In this document: positions 14,001 through 26,259 of the stretch, one piece after another
How positions within the stretch are numbered: the first letter of the stretch is position 1
Layout of the letters: every line of letters begins with the position of its first letter
Assembly (NCBI GenBank): GCA_950106755.1
Contig: OX467090.1
Span: forward strand, 7,502,001-7,566,000
DNA length: 64,000 nt
DNA from: Climacium dendroides
Taxonomy: Eukaryota > Streptophyta > Bryopsida > Hypnales > Climaciaceae
Direction: 5' to 3'
Made by a program: the position numbers and the translations under genes
The notes under the pieces: generated by a model
Told to the model about the DNA's origin: nothing
Database searches by the model: none
The model's input: the letters and a program-made list of their open reading frames with translations, nothing else

Positions 14001-17000
14001 AGCCATGGGTGCCGATGAGTTTGGATTCGGGTCTTTGGCTATGATAGCCACTGGCTGTGTCATGGCTCGCATTTGCCATACTAATAACTGCCCTGTTGGT
14101 GTTGCGAGTCAAGTACGTGGCAACTCTTTTTCTTTGGGTTTCTTACCCATGCATGCTTCGACTTTCTCATGTCCTTCTAGTGTCGGATTGTGTTTCTAAG
14201 CTCATTAATTGGTGGTTTTGCAGCGGGAGGAAATGCGTGCTAGATTCCCTGGAGTGCCGGGCGATCTAGTCAACTACTTCCTCTACGTTGGTGAAGAGGT
14301 ATACATCACATCTCTGACCTGGAAGATTTAGCCGTTGGCTAGGCTGACAGATGTCACTTGTTTGTGTTTTCTCATTTAGAACAAGACCTTAAGGCAGCAG
14401 TATTGTGTAAGCTGTCTCAGAAACCTTGCAATCCCAAGAGCTCAGGATTTAATTGCTTTCATATATCTTCCAGGTTCGTGGTATACTAGCTCAATTGGGA
14501 TACGAAAAACTTGACGACATAATTGGAAGGACCGAGATTCTGAAGCGGCGGGATGTCCAACTTGCAAAGACTCAGTCTCTGGATTTGAGCTTTTTGATGG
14601 CAGTAAGTTCTTCAGTGTCAACGTGCATCACAGCCAATTGCAAATAATTTCAGCTAGCTAGCTTTTGTGATTGATAAACACGCCGGCCACGTCAGAGTGC
14701 TTTCAAAAGTGTCACTCATAAGAATCAGTACAGTCGAGCCTCCATAATGGTTACCACTTTATAAGTTAATAAGTTTATTTTAGATGTCATTTTGCTACTC
14801 CTGCAAAGAATACAGATGAGATTGTTAAAAGTGAATGCAGAGTCTTGTTGCCAGTACTGATTTATTATTCTTTGGGCACCACAGAGCACCGGCCTTCCAA
14901 AATGGACGAGTACAAAGATTCGCAAGCAGGAAGTACATACTAACGGCTCAGTGTTGGACGACTCTCTACTTGCTGACCCAGAGGTGAACCTCTTTCTTCC
15001 AGGTTAAATCTGGATTCATCCAATTTCTTTCGTGTAGAAATCAACTCGAAATAATGGAATGAAATTTTAATGCATATTTTGGCTGAATTAGAAATCTTTT
15101 CAAAATGTCCAGAAGTTTGTCTTGACCTGCGTGATTCACAGTAGATTCACTCTCTTTGCAGGTTGCCGACGCAATTGAAAACGAGAAGAGCGTTGAGAAA
15201 AAGATGAAAATTTTCAACGTGGACCGATCTGTTGGTGGTCGTGTTAGTGGTGAAATTGCCAAGAGATACGGAGACTCTGGTTTTGCTGGAGAAATCAAGT
15301 TGTCGTATGTATCTAACGCCGCTGCTTCTGTCTTTCCACAATTTATTTAATCCTTAAATGAACGCCACGAACGCCCAAAATGAGCGTCGTGTGAAAAAAC
15401 CTCTTGAGTGGCTCATATTGGGAAAAACCTCTGGAGTGGCACATATTTCTTTTGCATGATTTTTCTTGTTTTTTTCAACGAACGCATGCTATTTGCATAA
15501 TTTATTCTGGTGATATGAACTCGATCCCTGTCTGCATTATATGTTCACAGTGTGATCAATCAAATTGGTCGTTTTAATTTAATGAAATATCTGTCGTTTA
15601 GGGCTAAGAAATTATGTAAGATCAATCAGATAAAATTTATGGACGCCTTGTCATGAATTAGCACATGTTAAATGATATGTATTTCATTGTATGCAGATTT
15701 GAAGGCAGTGCAGGACAATCTTTTGGATGTTTCTTGACTCCAGGAGTGCATTTGCATTTGGTGGGAGAAGCCAATGACTACGTTGGCAAGGTACTATAAT
15801 GAACTTATTACTGATTGCCGTGACCATTATGTTTTCTGCATCAGGAAGTTATTATCTGTGCAAGTATAGCGAAATAGGAGTTGATGAATGAAAACTGTTT
15901 GAATTGTGCAGGGGATGGCAGGTGGAAAGATCGCGATTTCTCCACCCTCGGGTTCTGGTTACAAAGCTGAGGATGCCACTATAGTCGGCAACACCTGCTT
16001 GTACGGAGCCACAGGTGGGCAGTTGTTCGCTAACGGGAAGGCCGGTGAACGATTTGCAGTAAGGAACTCACTTGCTGAAGCTGTCATTGAAGGAGCAGGG
16101 GACCATGCTTGCGAGTACATGACGGGTGGGTGCATTGTGGCCATCGGCAAGTAAGTGCTTCCCGAATACAATCTCACACTGCTGTGATCGATGTTAACGC
16201 CTGCATGCTAAAGAAGCCGAAATTGGGCCTCATTTGTTCTTGTTGAGAAAGTCAAGTGGAGAACTTCAATTTGCGCAATATGATCAATGAATTTGGTCAT
16301 TTTAAAACCATGAATCCTTGGTCCTTTAGAGGTATCCCTTTTCTCATATTGCTTATGAAGTGAAGTCCATATCTGATTTTCTTCTGTTATGTAGGGTTGG
16401 CCGCAATGTCGCTGCTGGTATGACAGGAGGCATTGGATACTTCTTGGACGAGGATGAGACCTTCCCTACTAAGGTACTCTCCCAGAAGCAAATTTTGCAT
16501 TCTAGCATAACTCCTTTTTTCAATCATCAGTGCAAGTAACACTCTCCGCCAGCCAGTCGTTGAATCTCTCTTCTCTTGTATCGTACGAGAGTAGCTTGAG
16601 GTTGCCATTCTCGTCTTGTTGCCATTTCTGGAAGTCATGTACATGACATAGTTGCAAGCCAAGTTGCGGTTCAAACTAATGCCCTATTTCTTTCAGGTAA
16701 ACAAGGAGATTGTGAAAATGCAACGAGTAATTGCTCCAGCTGGTCAACAACAGCTGCGACGCCTTCTGCAATCCCATGTGGTAAGAATCTTACAATGTGA
16801 TGGACTATTGTAATGCTGGCAACTCTATAATGGTTCAGTATTTCATAAATTGTCTGGAGTGGTCAAAGGGCTTACCGACGGAAAGGCTATTGAGCTGGAA
16901 GCATGGCATTGGTCTATTTGAGCAAGTAGCTTTCATACTAGAGGATCGGCAAGAAAATGATGGAGAGTCCGTTTTTTCATGTCAATGAAGAAGCAAGTCT

Positions 17001-17315
17001 TTTTCTTGTCCGCACTAATCTATAAAATGAAGTAAAGGAAGAAATTTTATTTATTTTTCATGCCATGTGGACTGGGTCTTTCAGAAGTGGTGTTGCTTTC
17101 CTTCGTTGTATTGTGGTAATTCCCTAAGATTATGTGATATTTGGTGTGATCAGGATGAGACAGGAAGCAACAAAGGGAAAGAGATTTTAGCTAACTGGGA
17201 CAAGTACCTGCCTTTGTTCTGGCAACTGGTGCCACCCAGCGAGGAAGACACCCCAGAAGCGAATGCCAACGTGGAAGACAAGTCTTCGGAAAAACTTGTG
17301 GCACAAGCAGCTTGA
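5010..17315 (+). CDS. GLU1: Ferredoxin-dependent glutamate synthase, plastid (Fd-GOGAT), 30 exons
   Basis: Plastid enzyme converting glutamine plus 2-oxoglutarate to two glutamates with electrons from ferredoxin. Exons: 5010-5291, 5752-6064, 6642-7084, 7320-7451, 7554-7652, 7786-7856, 8024-8213, 8509-8654, 8823-8982, 9158-9268, 9444-9659, 9908-10065, 10241-10370, 10817-10875, 10974-11079, 11194-11290, 11395-11510, 12109-12657, 13118-13216, 13422-13517, 13915-14112, 14224-14298, 14474-14602, 14885-14983, 15162-15304, 15697-15790, 15912-16150, 16395-16473, 16697-16780, 17154-17315. All introns are GT-AG, phases agree, and the sum is 1,624 codons plus TGA, matching the plant family (about 1,620). 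The Ser/Arg-rich first 107 residues look like a transit peptide. Cys108 in ACGVGY would be the mature N-terminal glutaminase nucleophile. The glutaminase domain runs to about 510. The FMN/synthase domain (exons 18-23) has [13 protein letters not shown]. Cys1239, Cys1245 and Cys1250 (C-x5-C-x4-C) fit the 3Fe-4S site. Exons 24-30 form the GltB beta-helix. ATG 5010 is the first in-frame ATG. No frame break is seen. Confidence 0.97.
6065..6641 (+). repeat. Repeat-derived sequence in GOGAT intron 2
   Basis: This is the longest early intron. About 6,160-6,375 resembles part of intron 27 (about 16,205-16,345): both have an AGAAGCCG-AATTGG segment and, further on, an ATGAATCCT-GG segment followed by a similar tail. 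This suggests two insertions of one short interspersed element. No coding function is visible. Confidence 0.4.
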
Positions 17316-17800
17316 AGACCAACCTCTCTTGGGTACCAATTATCCGGTGACAACACTGTTTGTTGTTCATACCATTGTTTCAATACGGGTCCTAAAATTT
17401 ACCTTATTTGTTGTTACCACAACCATACTGTTGTAGATTATACTGCAAAGCGAGTGCTTGCTGTTAACTCTTTAACGTGGCATCGTTTTCGTGGGCAACC
17501 CAGTGTTTGTAGCATATGCTAATTACGACTTACTTTAGAGTTGCCATAGATCTTCAGGCCAGTTGTGCATTACTGTCAGCAAAGCATTACGGTTGAGTTG
17601 ATTGAAAGTTGAATGTAAAGCTTTAATTTTGTTAGACGGACAACAGGGTGCTGATATGCAGCTCAGTAGAAGGTTACTCTCAGGACGCCACCTCCTTGGA
17701 GCGACTGGCTTAAGCGGGTTTCATCTCCATGTATGTGACTAATTCTATGATCTAGTGTAGCATTTTTACTCGTTCATCTTTTTGAGGTGCTTTGTGTCAC
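17316..17800 (+). other. Probable 3' UTR and terminator region of Fd-GOGAT
   Basis: This is the 485 bp after the GOGAT stop, moderately T-rich, with no open frame. There is no AATAAA nearby; the nearest I see is at about 18,066, which is 750 bp past the stop, so the cleavage site cannot be placed. Confidence 0.4.
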
Positions 17801-19634
17801 TTGTTTGGGATTGAGCTTGTGGCGAATGGAGTAGTCCTTGTGCTGAGTTTCTTTACTGATTGATTGACAGGAGGAATTATAAGCCCAAATTCCTTTTGAC
17901 TAGACAAGTAAAAGTGATATGTAGCATGCATCTATTTCCAGTAGGAGAAACATTTGGCTTACGATTTTGAGTTTCACGTTATAACTCCTGCTTCTGGTCT
18001 TGTAACTCTAGCCCCCAAGAGTCCCGGGTGGAGGAGAGGATGTAAATCTGGAGCTATTTAGGCAGAATAAATTATAGCCTACGAAGAATTTAGACATAAA
18101 GATCCAAAGTTTTTGTTACTTCCCATCCCGCATGAACAGAGTTGGAGTCTTTGCAATAGTGCACAATCACAAAGCATTGAGTGACCACTCCATCACTGAA
18201 GAATATTCAAAATTTTCATTCTTATCATACTTCGATGTATTTTATGTGTCTTATGTAGCTCCTATGAGAAATTCTTGAATTTTTTCAGAATCCATTTAAC
18301 AATTGGCTGATTGAGGGTTACAATGGATGATCATTGATGATCCAAACTTCTTGCGACATCTACTTGATCTTGGTGTATCACTCTATTTATGAGAGATAGC
18401 TACTGGAATCTGTACATTCAAGATTGAAAATGAACCTATCATGTGATGCGTGGCGTGGATTTCTAATCGGGCTTGACATTGCGGAGCACAATGGCGGTGA
18501 AGGAAGATGGAGTGTTTTGGAGCTACTGAACCTTGGTTTAGGTCTTGGCGACACTTTTGACACCTTGGTTGGGACCTTGGTTGCCCATGTCTTTCACATG
18601 ATGATTTGCAAACTCGTCTTCAAGTTGAGTCCCTCACATGATAAAAGTGAATCATTTTGCTTTGGAGTTTTATCCTAGTTTGTACATATTCTTTAATACT
18701 TGACTATTTGTGTTTGTGAGGTTCTAAAAACTTTTTCAGAACTTTCTCTCAAGTTTTATTACTTTCTCTCACCTTTTATTACTCGAGAAGTGCGAGTTTG
18801 TACTGTAGCTTCAACAGGAACCTGAGCGACCCTGCGACAGTATGTGAAGCAAGTCGAGGGGTGATCAGTGCATGTTCGTGAACTGTACCTGGGACGTTGC
18901 ATGAGGGACGTAGGGTACGATTGCTGTGGGCCTGGCGTGCGAGACGAAGTGCATGAGCGGGGTAGGAGCTAACTGCGTGTAAGGATTGTTGGGGTCGGGG
19001 TCTGTTTTGATTAAAAGCTCGGTACGTGTTTGGTGATCGGATGCCCGAGGAACAGCTGCGGAGAGAAATCTGTGTCTGGGAGTTCGAGGGTCTTTTCTGT
19101 ACACTTGGGACGGAATTACACCAGAGTGCTGTTGCTAACACTGTCGCTCTGGAGCACGAAGCTTCTTGGTGCTGGGTGGGCATTGTGTGGCTTTGAGGGG
19201 CAGCCACCCGTCTTGCACAACGGATGAACGGATGACTTTTGACATCTTAAGAGGCAGGGCTTGCAAGCGGGGTGGTTTGCATAATGGGGCCATTTTGCAA
19301 GCCACCCACCGTCTTGCAAAACAGCAAAGAAGAAAAAGTGGTCTCCCCCTTCCAAAATCTCTCTTACTTTCAAAATGTTCAGATTGGGTTGATTGCTGCC
19401 CCAGTTTGAGGTTGACCAGTGAAGTTGATTACCCTGACCAATGAAGTTGATTACTACCCGACCACTGAAGTTGATTAGGTTGATTGCTCCCGGCTTGCAA
19501 AATGGAAGGCCTGGCAAGAGATAATTAAGCAGGGTTAAGGCTTAACTATAATTGATTAGGGTTAATTGGAGATCAATGAAAGGTAATTAATTAATATTAT
19601 AAAAAGAATTCAAAATTTTAAATTTTAAATTTTT
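17801..19634. other. Intergenic DNA, with a GC-richer patch at 18,780-19,350
   Basis: No gene is recognised. An 84-codon plus frame at 18,424 (ATG near 18,429) and a 142-codon minus frame at 18,779-19,207 have no domain I recognise and overlap several other open frames, as GC-rich DNA often does. About 19,400-19,490 contains three spaced copies of TGAAGTTGATTA. Pieces with CTTAAGAGG near 19,240 loosely resemble 41,630-41,700. Confidence 0.45.
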
Positions 19635-20220
19635 AGAACTTACATTTCCTTGAAGGCTAAGCATAAGAATTTCAGTGTGAGCTTGGGATTGATTTGGCAA
19701 AGAAAATTGGCTAAATGGGCAGAAAGTAGCCCATCTTTAAAAAATCAATACACATAATTCAACCTAAAACCTTAGTACAATGCTCCCAAACCCAAATTTG
19801 CCTTTTTCAAAGTGGATGCTAGGATGATTTTGGAGATGATTTAAGGGATTTTAGGAGGTTTAGGGGATGATATTGGTGTTTTGACGTAAAAACAAGTGAG
19901 TCAAATAGGTCAATTTTTGGTCAACTTAAGTGAGCTGAAATTTTAAGTCAAATCACCAAATTCATCTCCCAAACCTCCTAAAATCCCCTAAATTATCTCT
20001 AAAATTCCCCTATGGATGCTTGTAATCAATAGCATTCAATTTTTAAAGGCAAATTAGGGTTTGGGGGCATTCTATTAGTATTTTAAGTTGGATTAAGTAG
20101 TGCTGATTTTTTCAAGATGGGCTACTTTCAACCCATATGGCAAGTTTTCTTGCCAAATTAATCCCTTATTCACACTCAAACTCCTATGTTTAGCCCTCAA
20201 AGAAAGTTTTAATTTTTTTG
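19635..20220. repeat. Foldback (long inverted repeat) element
   Basis: The left arm (about 19,640-19,890) and right arm (about 19,950-20,215) are imperfect reverse complements along most of their length. Shared blocks include GAGTGTGA-like, AGTAGCCCATCTT, AATTTGCCTTT and GGGATTTTAGGAGGTTT. The loop is about 60 nt. It has no open frame, so it is best described as a MITE-like or foldback element. A transcript would form a long hairpin and could feed small-RNA production, which is inference. Confidence 0.75.
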
Positions 20221-23007
20221 TATTTTGATCATTATTTGTAGGACTTTTCCATGATTGTGACATGCGTTACAAGTCACAAGTCATGTGGCATTTTCCCTAT
20301 GACCAAAGTATTCACTGTCAATCAAGTGCTATTAGGTTTCAATGTAGTTAGATAGCTAGCCAATTATAAGGCTTATTATTCACTATTGGCACACTATCTA
20401 TCATGTTGGTAGGATGTGTTTGTGCTCAATAAGCCTAAAGTCAATGAAGTGCATCTATGGCTATTGTTGCATATGAGACTATACATAATGTGTGTTGTTC
20501 TTGATTTATTTGTTTATGTCTTCACACTAAAAGATTGCAACTAATAGAAAGGAAGTCTTTGAGAATATCAAGTTACATTGTCAAAGCTAAGCGACGAAAG
20601 TTAATATGGGCACTAGTATGATGCCTATATGGGCTATTGGAACAAAGCCTTGACACTATAGTGAAGTTCCAAACCTTTTTTTCTATGAGTGTAGGGAAAT
20701 GGTCCAAGAATGTTGTTGTCAAAATATTGTCTAATATTCAAGTTAATTGATTCTAGTATTTTTCTAGGGATTGCCTTTAATTTTATGATTTGGATGATTT
20801 TCATAACCTAAAGTTTTCTATTGATCTTGAAGAATATGAGAATGATGATGATTACAGTGATGAAATTTGTAATAACTTTGTATCAGTATTGGTAGTTTGG
20901 TTTTAATTTGTTTGTTTAACAATTATAAAGCTAATGCAACACTAGTCTCCTTAAACATTTTTAAATGTGTATATATCTAGCATAGACATCACGAACTTAT
21001 AAATTTTTGAAGTTGAAATTAGACAATGCTCTAAAAATATGTCCATCTAGAAATGTACACTTTTGAAAACTCTACTATGTATGTTATAAGGGGAAAAGTT
21101 TAAGCACACCTCAAGCACCTTGGATAAAATAGCACCACTCTCTTGGCAAGAGTCCCATGTCATTTTAGACTCTAAAATTTTAATTAAGGTAAGTATATCC
21201 ATTGTGATCCCCTCAGTCATTGCACATATTTAGACTTTGACTTCACAATTTTTTGTTGCAATAGAATGATAAATTAGAGAGTTTTTTACACGTGTTTCAA
21301 TAAAAAAAAAGGCATACTATAAGTAAAAATATATAGCTTCCCATTATTGTCCCAGAGGTGATTCTTGTTGATTTTAATGTGGTTCTTTGAACTCCCTACA
21401 TGATTGCAATGGTAAACCAAAAGTATCCCTTTAACTTGTAGAATAATGAATGAACCTTTGCCCATGTGTCTAAACAACATGGTGTTCCTTGAAGTTACAA
21501 AATTGTAACTATTCAATTAAATTCTACCCCTTTCAACCCAAATTAGTAGAAAAATGGACCTAAGAAGGGGTTGCCCCAATGCAAGAAAGGCTGACCAACA
21601 AAATCAATGTCTGGAAAGAACCAACGGCTAGTTCAAAGTTAGCCGGTGGAATTGGGGAAAAAACCGTTTGCAATTTGAAAACATTGGCAAAAAATTGGTG
21701 CAAAAATTTGAAAGTTTTCTATTTTGAATGAAAAATAGAGAAAATAACTAGACACTATACTTGGAAAGCTGGTTCAATTTGGGAATTGAAGGAAAATAGC
21801 CGGTAAAACTCAAAAAACTTCTCAAACACTAAACAGAATAGAAATAAGAATTCATTAATCACTATAAGAAACATATGTTTTAGGTGATAAATTTTAGATG
21901 ATGTCCATTATAACAACCCAACATAACATCAAGCTTTGAATAATCCTAACAACACATGAAAGAGAAACATTTGGCCGGTCATGATGGCCAATTAGTAGAA
22001 CACACCATAGACCACTCATAGAGCTAAGCTTTGCCTACCTACTCACTTCAATGCTTTACTAAATAGCCAATCTTTTACGGCAAGCATAATACAACAATGA
22101 CTATAATAATAAGAATTCTTACAACTATTTTGAGGGTTCAATTCTCCCCTAATGATTCAAGTTTGAAATTCTCTAATGCCATTCTTTTATATTTTTCATC
22201 ACAATAGAGTGCAAGAAAGCACAATTGGGCACAACAATAGGGTTTGCAATTGATATGAGGGCTTAATGAAGAAGCTTCAATTATTTTATGAACTAAATTA
22301 ATTAAAGAATTTATTCCTTAAATTAAAGTTTCCACCTTAATATCTACATGGATATTGTATATGACTCAATTACTACAAACCCGTGAGAGGGTAGATTCTA
22401 GTGTATTTCAAAACCTAGTCTAGTAATAGGTATAATATGTATTTATTAAGGTATTATTGCAAGTGGAAATACAAATGTGCATGTTTAGGGTCATCAAGTC
22501 CAAGACAATATAGTTGTTGGATGCAATGGTATAGTGCATTGAGTATTTATGTGGTGGGTTGAGTTGGGCAGTTGCCCTAGTAGAGTTGAAATCAACACTA
22601 GACTGAATTAAGTAGTAGTTATTATAGTTGCATACATCTTGAATAGTCCTAGGTTCTGTTCTTGGTTGACCTTGACTTTGTATTGAAAGCTTCAGTGTCA
22701 GTATTGAAAACAAGAATTTGTATGCTGATTTGTTGTTTTTGTGGGAGCTAAATGGTGATCAGTTTATTAGATTGCTAAGTAATGTTAGTTGGAGTGGAGT
22801 GTAGAGATTGATATAGGGCACATAATTGTGTAATGGTTTGACTGTAGTGAACCAAGATTTTTAAATTGTGAGGTTTTCAATTGAACCACTTAGAATCTCT
22901 TTTAGAAAGTACTTTGCATATAAGCATGGATGCAATGAATCTATCTATGTATTTAGTTTAGACTTTGTTTTTAATAAATTTGTTCATTTGTGTAGTTAAA
23001 TCCTATA
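20221..23007. other. AT-rich intergenic DNA, no gene seen
   Basis: Only short AT-rich frames occur (for example 76 codons at 21,286-21,516 minus and 97 codons at 22,420-22,713 minus), with no recognisable domain. About 21,600-21,830 resembles, in inverse direction, repeats at 1.2 and 2.2 kb. Near 21,870 a CACTATAAGAAA stretch may be an orphan CACTA-like end. Confidence 0.5.
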
Positions 23008-23296
23008 CACTACAACAAAAACAGTGTTTTATGACTGCAAAATATGATTGCAGTGAGTCGTAAAATCAAAAAATATGACTCACGCAGAAATCATTGTAGA
23101 TGATTCGGGATATGACTGACTCTAGTCGTTTGGAAGCAGTCGCTTCAGACATTAGTCATATTGGCAGTCATATAAGTTGAAGGGTATAAATACCCATATT
23201 TAGCCATAGTATGCCAATATGGCGTATACTTTGACTCTCCTAAAGGGGTCTTGACTTTTTGTTGAGTTGCCCAGGCAAACAAAAAAATCCTACGTG

Positions 23297-23705
23297 CAAT
23301 ATGACTATGGTGAGTCATATTTTTTGATGACATGAAATATGACTATGGCGAGTCATATTTTTTGATGACATGGAATATGACTATGGCGAGTCATATTTTT
23401 TGATGATATGGAATATGACTATAGTGAGTCATATTTTGCAATGATGTGGAATATGACTGTAGTAAGTAATAGTTTTTGATGACATGGAAATATGACTGTA
23501 GTGAGTCATATTTTGCAATGATGTGGAATATGACTGTAGTGAGTCATATTTTGCAGTGATATGAAATATGACTATGATGAGTCATATTTTGTAGTAATAC
23601 GAAATATGACTTTTCCCAATCATATTTTTGAATGATGTGTAAAACAATTCTTTTCAGTCATATTTTTTGATGATTTGTAAAACGACTATGTATAGTCATA
23701 CATCA
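23297..23705. repeat. Tandem array of about 40-bp palindromic units inside the CACTA-like element
   Basis: About ten degenerate units of 38-41 bp. The core is ATATGACT, then about 6 nt, then AGTCATAT, so each unit is itself a short inverted repeat. Matching TATGACT motifs recur near the right end (25,240-25,440). In CACTA elements, short repeats near the ends bind the transposase, so that role is inferred here. Confidence 0.75.
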
Positions 23706-24119
23706 ACATAGTTTAGTAATTAAGTGAGAGAATCCATTTAATTAAAAATGAATACATATGATTTCTTAAATGGGCAAAAATTAATCACATTAGAAAGTCA
23801 AATACAAGAAAAATTGTGATTTTTTTCAATAACATTTATTAATTACTAACACAAAATATATCACAATGGCTCTTTATATATTTCCACATACTTGTAGAAC
23901 CTATATTCCAACAAAAATGTAAAGATGTTACCTCTTTTGTATTGCAAGTAGTCTTCAATAACTTCATTTCAATCTCCAATGCCTACATGTATAAACAAGA
24001 AGGTTAGTTTTCAATAAATGAACAATATAATTCAAACTTTAAAGATTTAAAGCACTACAAAATATGTAAATATGTTTAAAATAAAAAAAGTTATAATCAT
24101 TATATATTCAAAAATTATA

Positions 24120-25000
24120 AATAACAAAAAAAAAATAACAATTGATGATAGAGAGACTAAGACGCAAAAAGTAGCAAAAAAGAAGAAGCAAAAACTAAGT
24201 GACTTTATGATTGCAAAATATGACTGCAAAATATGACTAGGAGGCAAGAAAAAGAAATATCTAAGATGGAAGAAGAAACAAAAGTTAAAAAGCAAGAAGA
24301 AGCAAAATCTAAGATGGAAAAAGAAGCAAAAGTTAGGAGGTAAGAAGAAGCAAAATCTAAGAAGGAAAAAGGAGCAAAATTTAAGAAGGAAGAAGAAGCA
24401 AAATCTAAGAAGAAGAAGCAAAATCTAAGAAGAAGAAGAAGTGAAATCTAAGAGGAAAAAGAAGAAGAAGCAAAATCTAAAAAGCAAAATTTAAGAAGCA
24501 AGAAGAAGCAAAACTTAAGAAGGAAAAAGAAATAAAAGTTGAAAGGCAAGAAGAAGCAAAACCTAAGAAAGAAGAAGAAGCAAACCTAAAGAGCAAGAAG
24601 TAAGAAGGAGCAAGACCAAGTAAGAAGAAGCAAGAAGAAGAAAAACCTAAGAAGCAACAAGAAACAAAACTTAAGAAGCAACAAAAACAAAGAAGAAGAA
24701 GCAAAACCTAAATAGGAAAAAGAAGCAAAATCTAAGAAATAAGAAGAAGTAAGAAGAAGCAAAAAGAAGCAAGAAGAAGAAAAACCTAAGAAGCAACAAA
24801 AAACAAAACTTAAGAAGCAACAAAAACAAAGAAAAAGAAGCAAAACCTAAATAAGAAGAAGAAACAAAACCTAAGAAATAAGAAGAAGTAAGAAGAAGCA
24901 AGAAGAAGAAAAACCTAAGAAGCAACAAAAAACAAAACTTAAAAACCAACAAAAACAAAGAAGAAGAAACAAAAAAGAAAGAAGAAGGGGCAAAAAGAGG
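24120..25000 (+). repeat. Purine-rich AAG/GAA-type low-complexity tract
   Basis: Nearly 900 bp of A and G on the plus strand, built from variants of AAGAAGCAAAA-CTAAGAAG. Open frames of 75-131 codons on the minus strand here are rich in Phe, Leu and Cys and are a by-product of the tract, not genes. Such strand asymmetry can form triplex DNA. Confidence 0.85.
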
Positions 25001-25501
25001 AGTGGCTACAAAAGTGGTGGCTAGGGTTTCAAAACCCAAATTTTGTAGTGGCTTGGGTTTCAACACCCTAATTTTGTGGTGGCTAGGGTTTCAAAATCAT
25101 AAATTAGTGGCAACTACAAAAAAATGATTTAAAAAAAATATGACTACAAAAAAATCCTACGTGGAAAAATATGACTAGGTACTTTCTAAATATATCTCCT
25201 ACTCAAATTGTTTTTGGGTTGCCCTAAAAAAAAATCTTACTATTATAGAAATGTGATTGCAAAATATGACTAGAAAATATGACTGGACGTTCCCTAAATA
25301 TGTTCCCTACCATTCTCTATGAAATATTTTGGTGTTCCCAATGGCCATATACTATACGGCCATGATGTATAAGGTTAGAATATGACTCGCAGTTATATTT
25401 GCAGTCATATTTTTTTTACCTTCAAAAATATGACTACAAGCAGTCGCCAGTCATCCTCAGTCATAATTTTGCAATCATAAAACACTACCATTGTTGTAGT
25501 G

Positions 25502-26085
25502 ATAGTATATTAGGCAAGTAGTAGTGGTGTGGGATTTGGTGGTATAAAGAGGTTTATGTAGTAGGAGGCTATGAAATTGTACGGGCATTAAGAATTGCCC
25601 CTATAAATAGCTGTGAAATGGACACAAGGTGATTCTTAAATTGACCAGTATAGTCATTTGAATGAATCGAAGAAAAATCATTATTAATTGCAAGAGTCAA
25701 TCATTATCATTGTTTTCTCCATCTTTTTTTAGAAGTTAAAAGTGAATGATTTATGGAAGATATAGGGTCATAAATAGGGGCCTATGGCACGAAAATGGTT
25801 GATAGGGATGGTGAAGCCCCATGAGGAATGCTTGTGGTTTTTTAGGATTTCCAACAATGAGGAGATTGTCTAATGTAAATGTTCACTTGGAAATGGATGA
25901 AGTATGTGATTGATGAATGAAAAATTTATAATCATCAATTACGTAGATTTCATGCATTAGGAAGAGATTATGGGAAATAATCCTCTTGCAAAATGAAAAG
26001 GTCATTTCTTAGTAGGCACTTCTTTGATAAATAATTAATTTTAAAAAAAAAAATTGATAGATGCTAAAAATAAATTTAGAGAGAT
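25502..26085. other. AT-rich intergenic DNA between two CACTA-like elements
   Basis: No gene, repeat unit or signal could be supported here. Confidence 0.6.
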
Positions 26086-26259
26086 CACTACACTGAAATT
26101 GGTAAATAGTGTTGGCTACACTAATTGTCAACAATAACACTATTGTGATTTGCAAGGTTAGTGTTAGAACATTATTTACCCATTCTAACACTAATTTGGC
26201 TCTATATTAAAATTTGGTCATTTCAACATTTCTACGAGATTGCATTTAGTGTTAGACGG

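Larger units (their letters stand above)
23008..25501. mobile_element. Non-autonomous CACTA-like DNA transposon, 2.5 kb
   Basis: The left end CACTACAACAAAAACAGTG (from 23,008) is mirrored by the right end CATTGTTGTAGTG (to 25,501), and both ends continue with an inverted copy of a TTTTATGA/TCATAAAA block. The element is bounded by ATA on each side (23,005-23,007 and 25,502-25,504). CACTA-family transposons have CACTA ends and 3-bp target duplications, so the assignment is strong. The interior holds tandem palindromic repeats and a long purine tract and no transposase, so movement would need an enzyme supplied elsewhere. Confidence 0.85.

Noticed and set aside
24047..25066. Several minus-strand open frames rich in Phe, Leu and Cys
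   Set aside because: They are produced by the purine-rich AAG repeat on the other strand and have no domain or start context.
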